Made by a program: the position numbers and the translations under genes. Of a DNA stretch of 5,237 nucleotides, positions 4,654 through 5,237 are shown piece by piece. This DNA comes from JAJTZA01 sp041749815 (GTDB lineage Bacteria > Verrucomicrobiota > Verrucomicrobiia > Chthoniobacterales > Terrimicrobiaceae), in NCBI GenBank assembly GCA_041749815.1, contig JBGTAR010000281.1:1-5237 (forward strand). Reading direction: 5' to 3'. The notes beneath the pieces are model-generated. The model saw nothing but the letters and a program-made list of their open reading frames with translations, did no database searches and was not told the DNA's origin. The number at the start of each line of letters is the position of its first letter. The stretch's first letter is position 1.

Positions 4654-4709
4654 TTCGTGAGCTCCATGAAACGAACAATGAGAGGCAGGACGTTCCGCTC
4701 CTGGGTGTC

Positions 4710-5237
4710 ATGAAGATTGCCGAACACGTGAAGGATATTCCCCGTTCGGGAATCCGGGATTTTTTTGAGGTCGTGCAAACGATGGGCGATGTGATTTCTC
4801 TTGGTATTGGAGAGCCGGATTTTGCCACGCCCTGGCATATTCGTGAGGCCGCAATTTATGCGCTGGAAAAAGGTCGCACCGGGTACACGTCCAATCTCGG
4901 TCTGCCGAGGTTGAGGCGCTCCATCTCGGATTATATCAAAGGTCGTTTTGGGGTTACTTATGAGCCGCTCTCCGAGGTTTTGGTTTCTGTGGGTGTGTCC
5001 GAGTCGATTGATCTTGCCCTCCGCGCGCTATTGGATCCGGGGGATGAAGTGCTTTACCACGAACCATGTTACGTCTCTTATGCGCCGAGCATTGTCCTTG
5101 CCCGGGGCGTGGCCAAAGCGATTCCCACGCGCGCTGAGCATGAGTTCCGATTGACAGCGGAGGATCTTGCCTCTGCGATCACGCCATCCTCCAAGATTCT
5201 CATGCTGAATTTTCCGAACAATCCCACAGGGGCCACC
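4710..5237 (+). CDS. Pyridoxal-phosphate aminotransferase, class I/II, AlaT-like (N-terminal 176 residues)
   Basis: The frame stays open to the right edge, giving 176 of about 390 expected residues. It is a fold-type I, PLP-dependent aminotransferase of the cytoplasm. Visible signatures are IPRSGIRDFF (10-19), SLGIGEPDFATP (30-41, substrate-binding Gly region), GYTSNLGLPRLR (58-69), SVGVSESID (93-101, the loop that holds the PLP phosphate), HEPCYVSY (118-125) and NFPNNPTG (167-174), whose Asn contacts the cofactor. The PLP-binding Lys lies beyond the window. The opening residues and the AlaR-like gene upstream point to an AlaT-type enzyme transferring the amino group between alanine and 2-oxoglutarate, but substrate choice in this family is hard to read from sequence; aspartate or aromatic amino acids are possible. 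The frame is also open upstream without another start codon. ATG 4710 lacks a strong ribosome binding site, so coupling to the upstream gene may matter. Confidence 0.9.
   Translation, partial: MKIAEHVKDIPRSGIRDFFEVVQTMGDVISLGIGEPDFATPWHIREAAIYALEKGRTGYTSNLGLPRLRRSISDYIKGRFGVTYEPLSEVLVSVGVSESIDLALRALLDPGDEVLYHEPCYVSYAPSIVLARGVAKAIPTRAEHEFRLTAEDLASAITPSSKILMLNFPNNPTGAT

Overview
The window is a 5.2 kb piece of bacterial chromosome of moderate GC content. It holds five confident or well-supported complete or partial genes, one confident regulator-enzyme pair, and one plausible small membrane-protein gene. No RNA gene, insertion sequence, CRISPR array or phage gene was seen. The host is not proven. 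A Lys/Ala-rich H1-like protein, a PIN-PhoH protein, a cyclase with a large periplasmic sensor, and GGGA/TCCC-rich intergenic repeats together suggest a Gram-negative of the Planctomycetes-Verrucomicrobia type; Verrucomicrobiota is my best guess, at low confidence.

Layout. Positions 1-148 (minus strand) are the N-terminus of a PIN-PhoH family protein that runs off the left edge. The 176-bp gap after it (149-324) contains two hairpin-forming repeats and, at its right end, an AT-rich stretch with four DnaA-box-like 9-mers. Positions 325-627 (minus) encode an unrecognised 100-residue membrane protein with about three helices. The 262-bp gap 628-889 contains a likely extended -10 element for that gene, a 12-bp palindrome and a GGGA/TCCC-rich inverted-repeat block. 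Positions 890-2896 (plus) encode a membrane-bound class III (IIIb-type) adenylate cyclase: TM, dCache-like sensor, TM, HAMP, catalytic domain, short helical tail. After a 220-bp gap comes a MerR-family regulator (3117-3629, plus), whose promoter carries a perfect inverted repeat and appears to start transcription at the ATG. Converging on it is a 127-residue histone H1-like basic protein (3723-4106, minus). Diverging from that is an Lrp/AsnC regulator of the AlaR type (start chosen at 4174), followed 56 bp downstream by a class I/II aminotransferase of the AlaT type that is cut by the right edge.

How they work together. The only clear functional unit is the Lrp/AsnC regulator plus aminotransferase pair, matching the alaR-alaT arrangement known in Bacillus subtilis (alanine metabolism). 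The cyclase is a stand-alone signalling gene; its sensor has partial resemblance to amino-acid-binding dCache domains. The MerR protein probably controls its own promoter. I found no obviously new multi-gene system. The points most worth a second look are the DnaA-box-like cluster at 279-340 (possible replication origin or DnaA-regulated site), the two apparently leaderless promoters (MerR and H1-like genes), and the GGGA/TCCC repeat block upstream of the cyclase.
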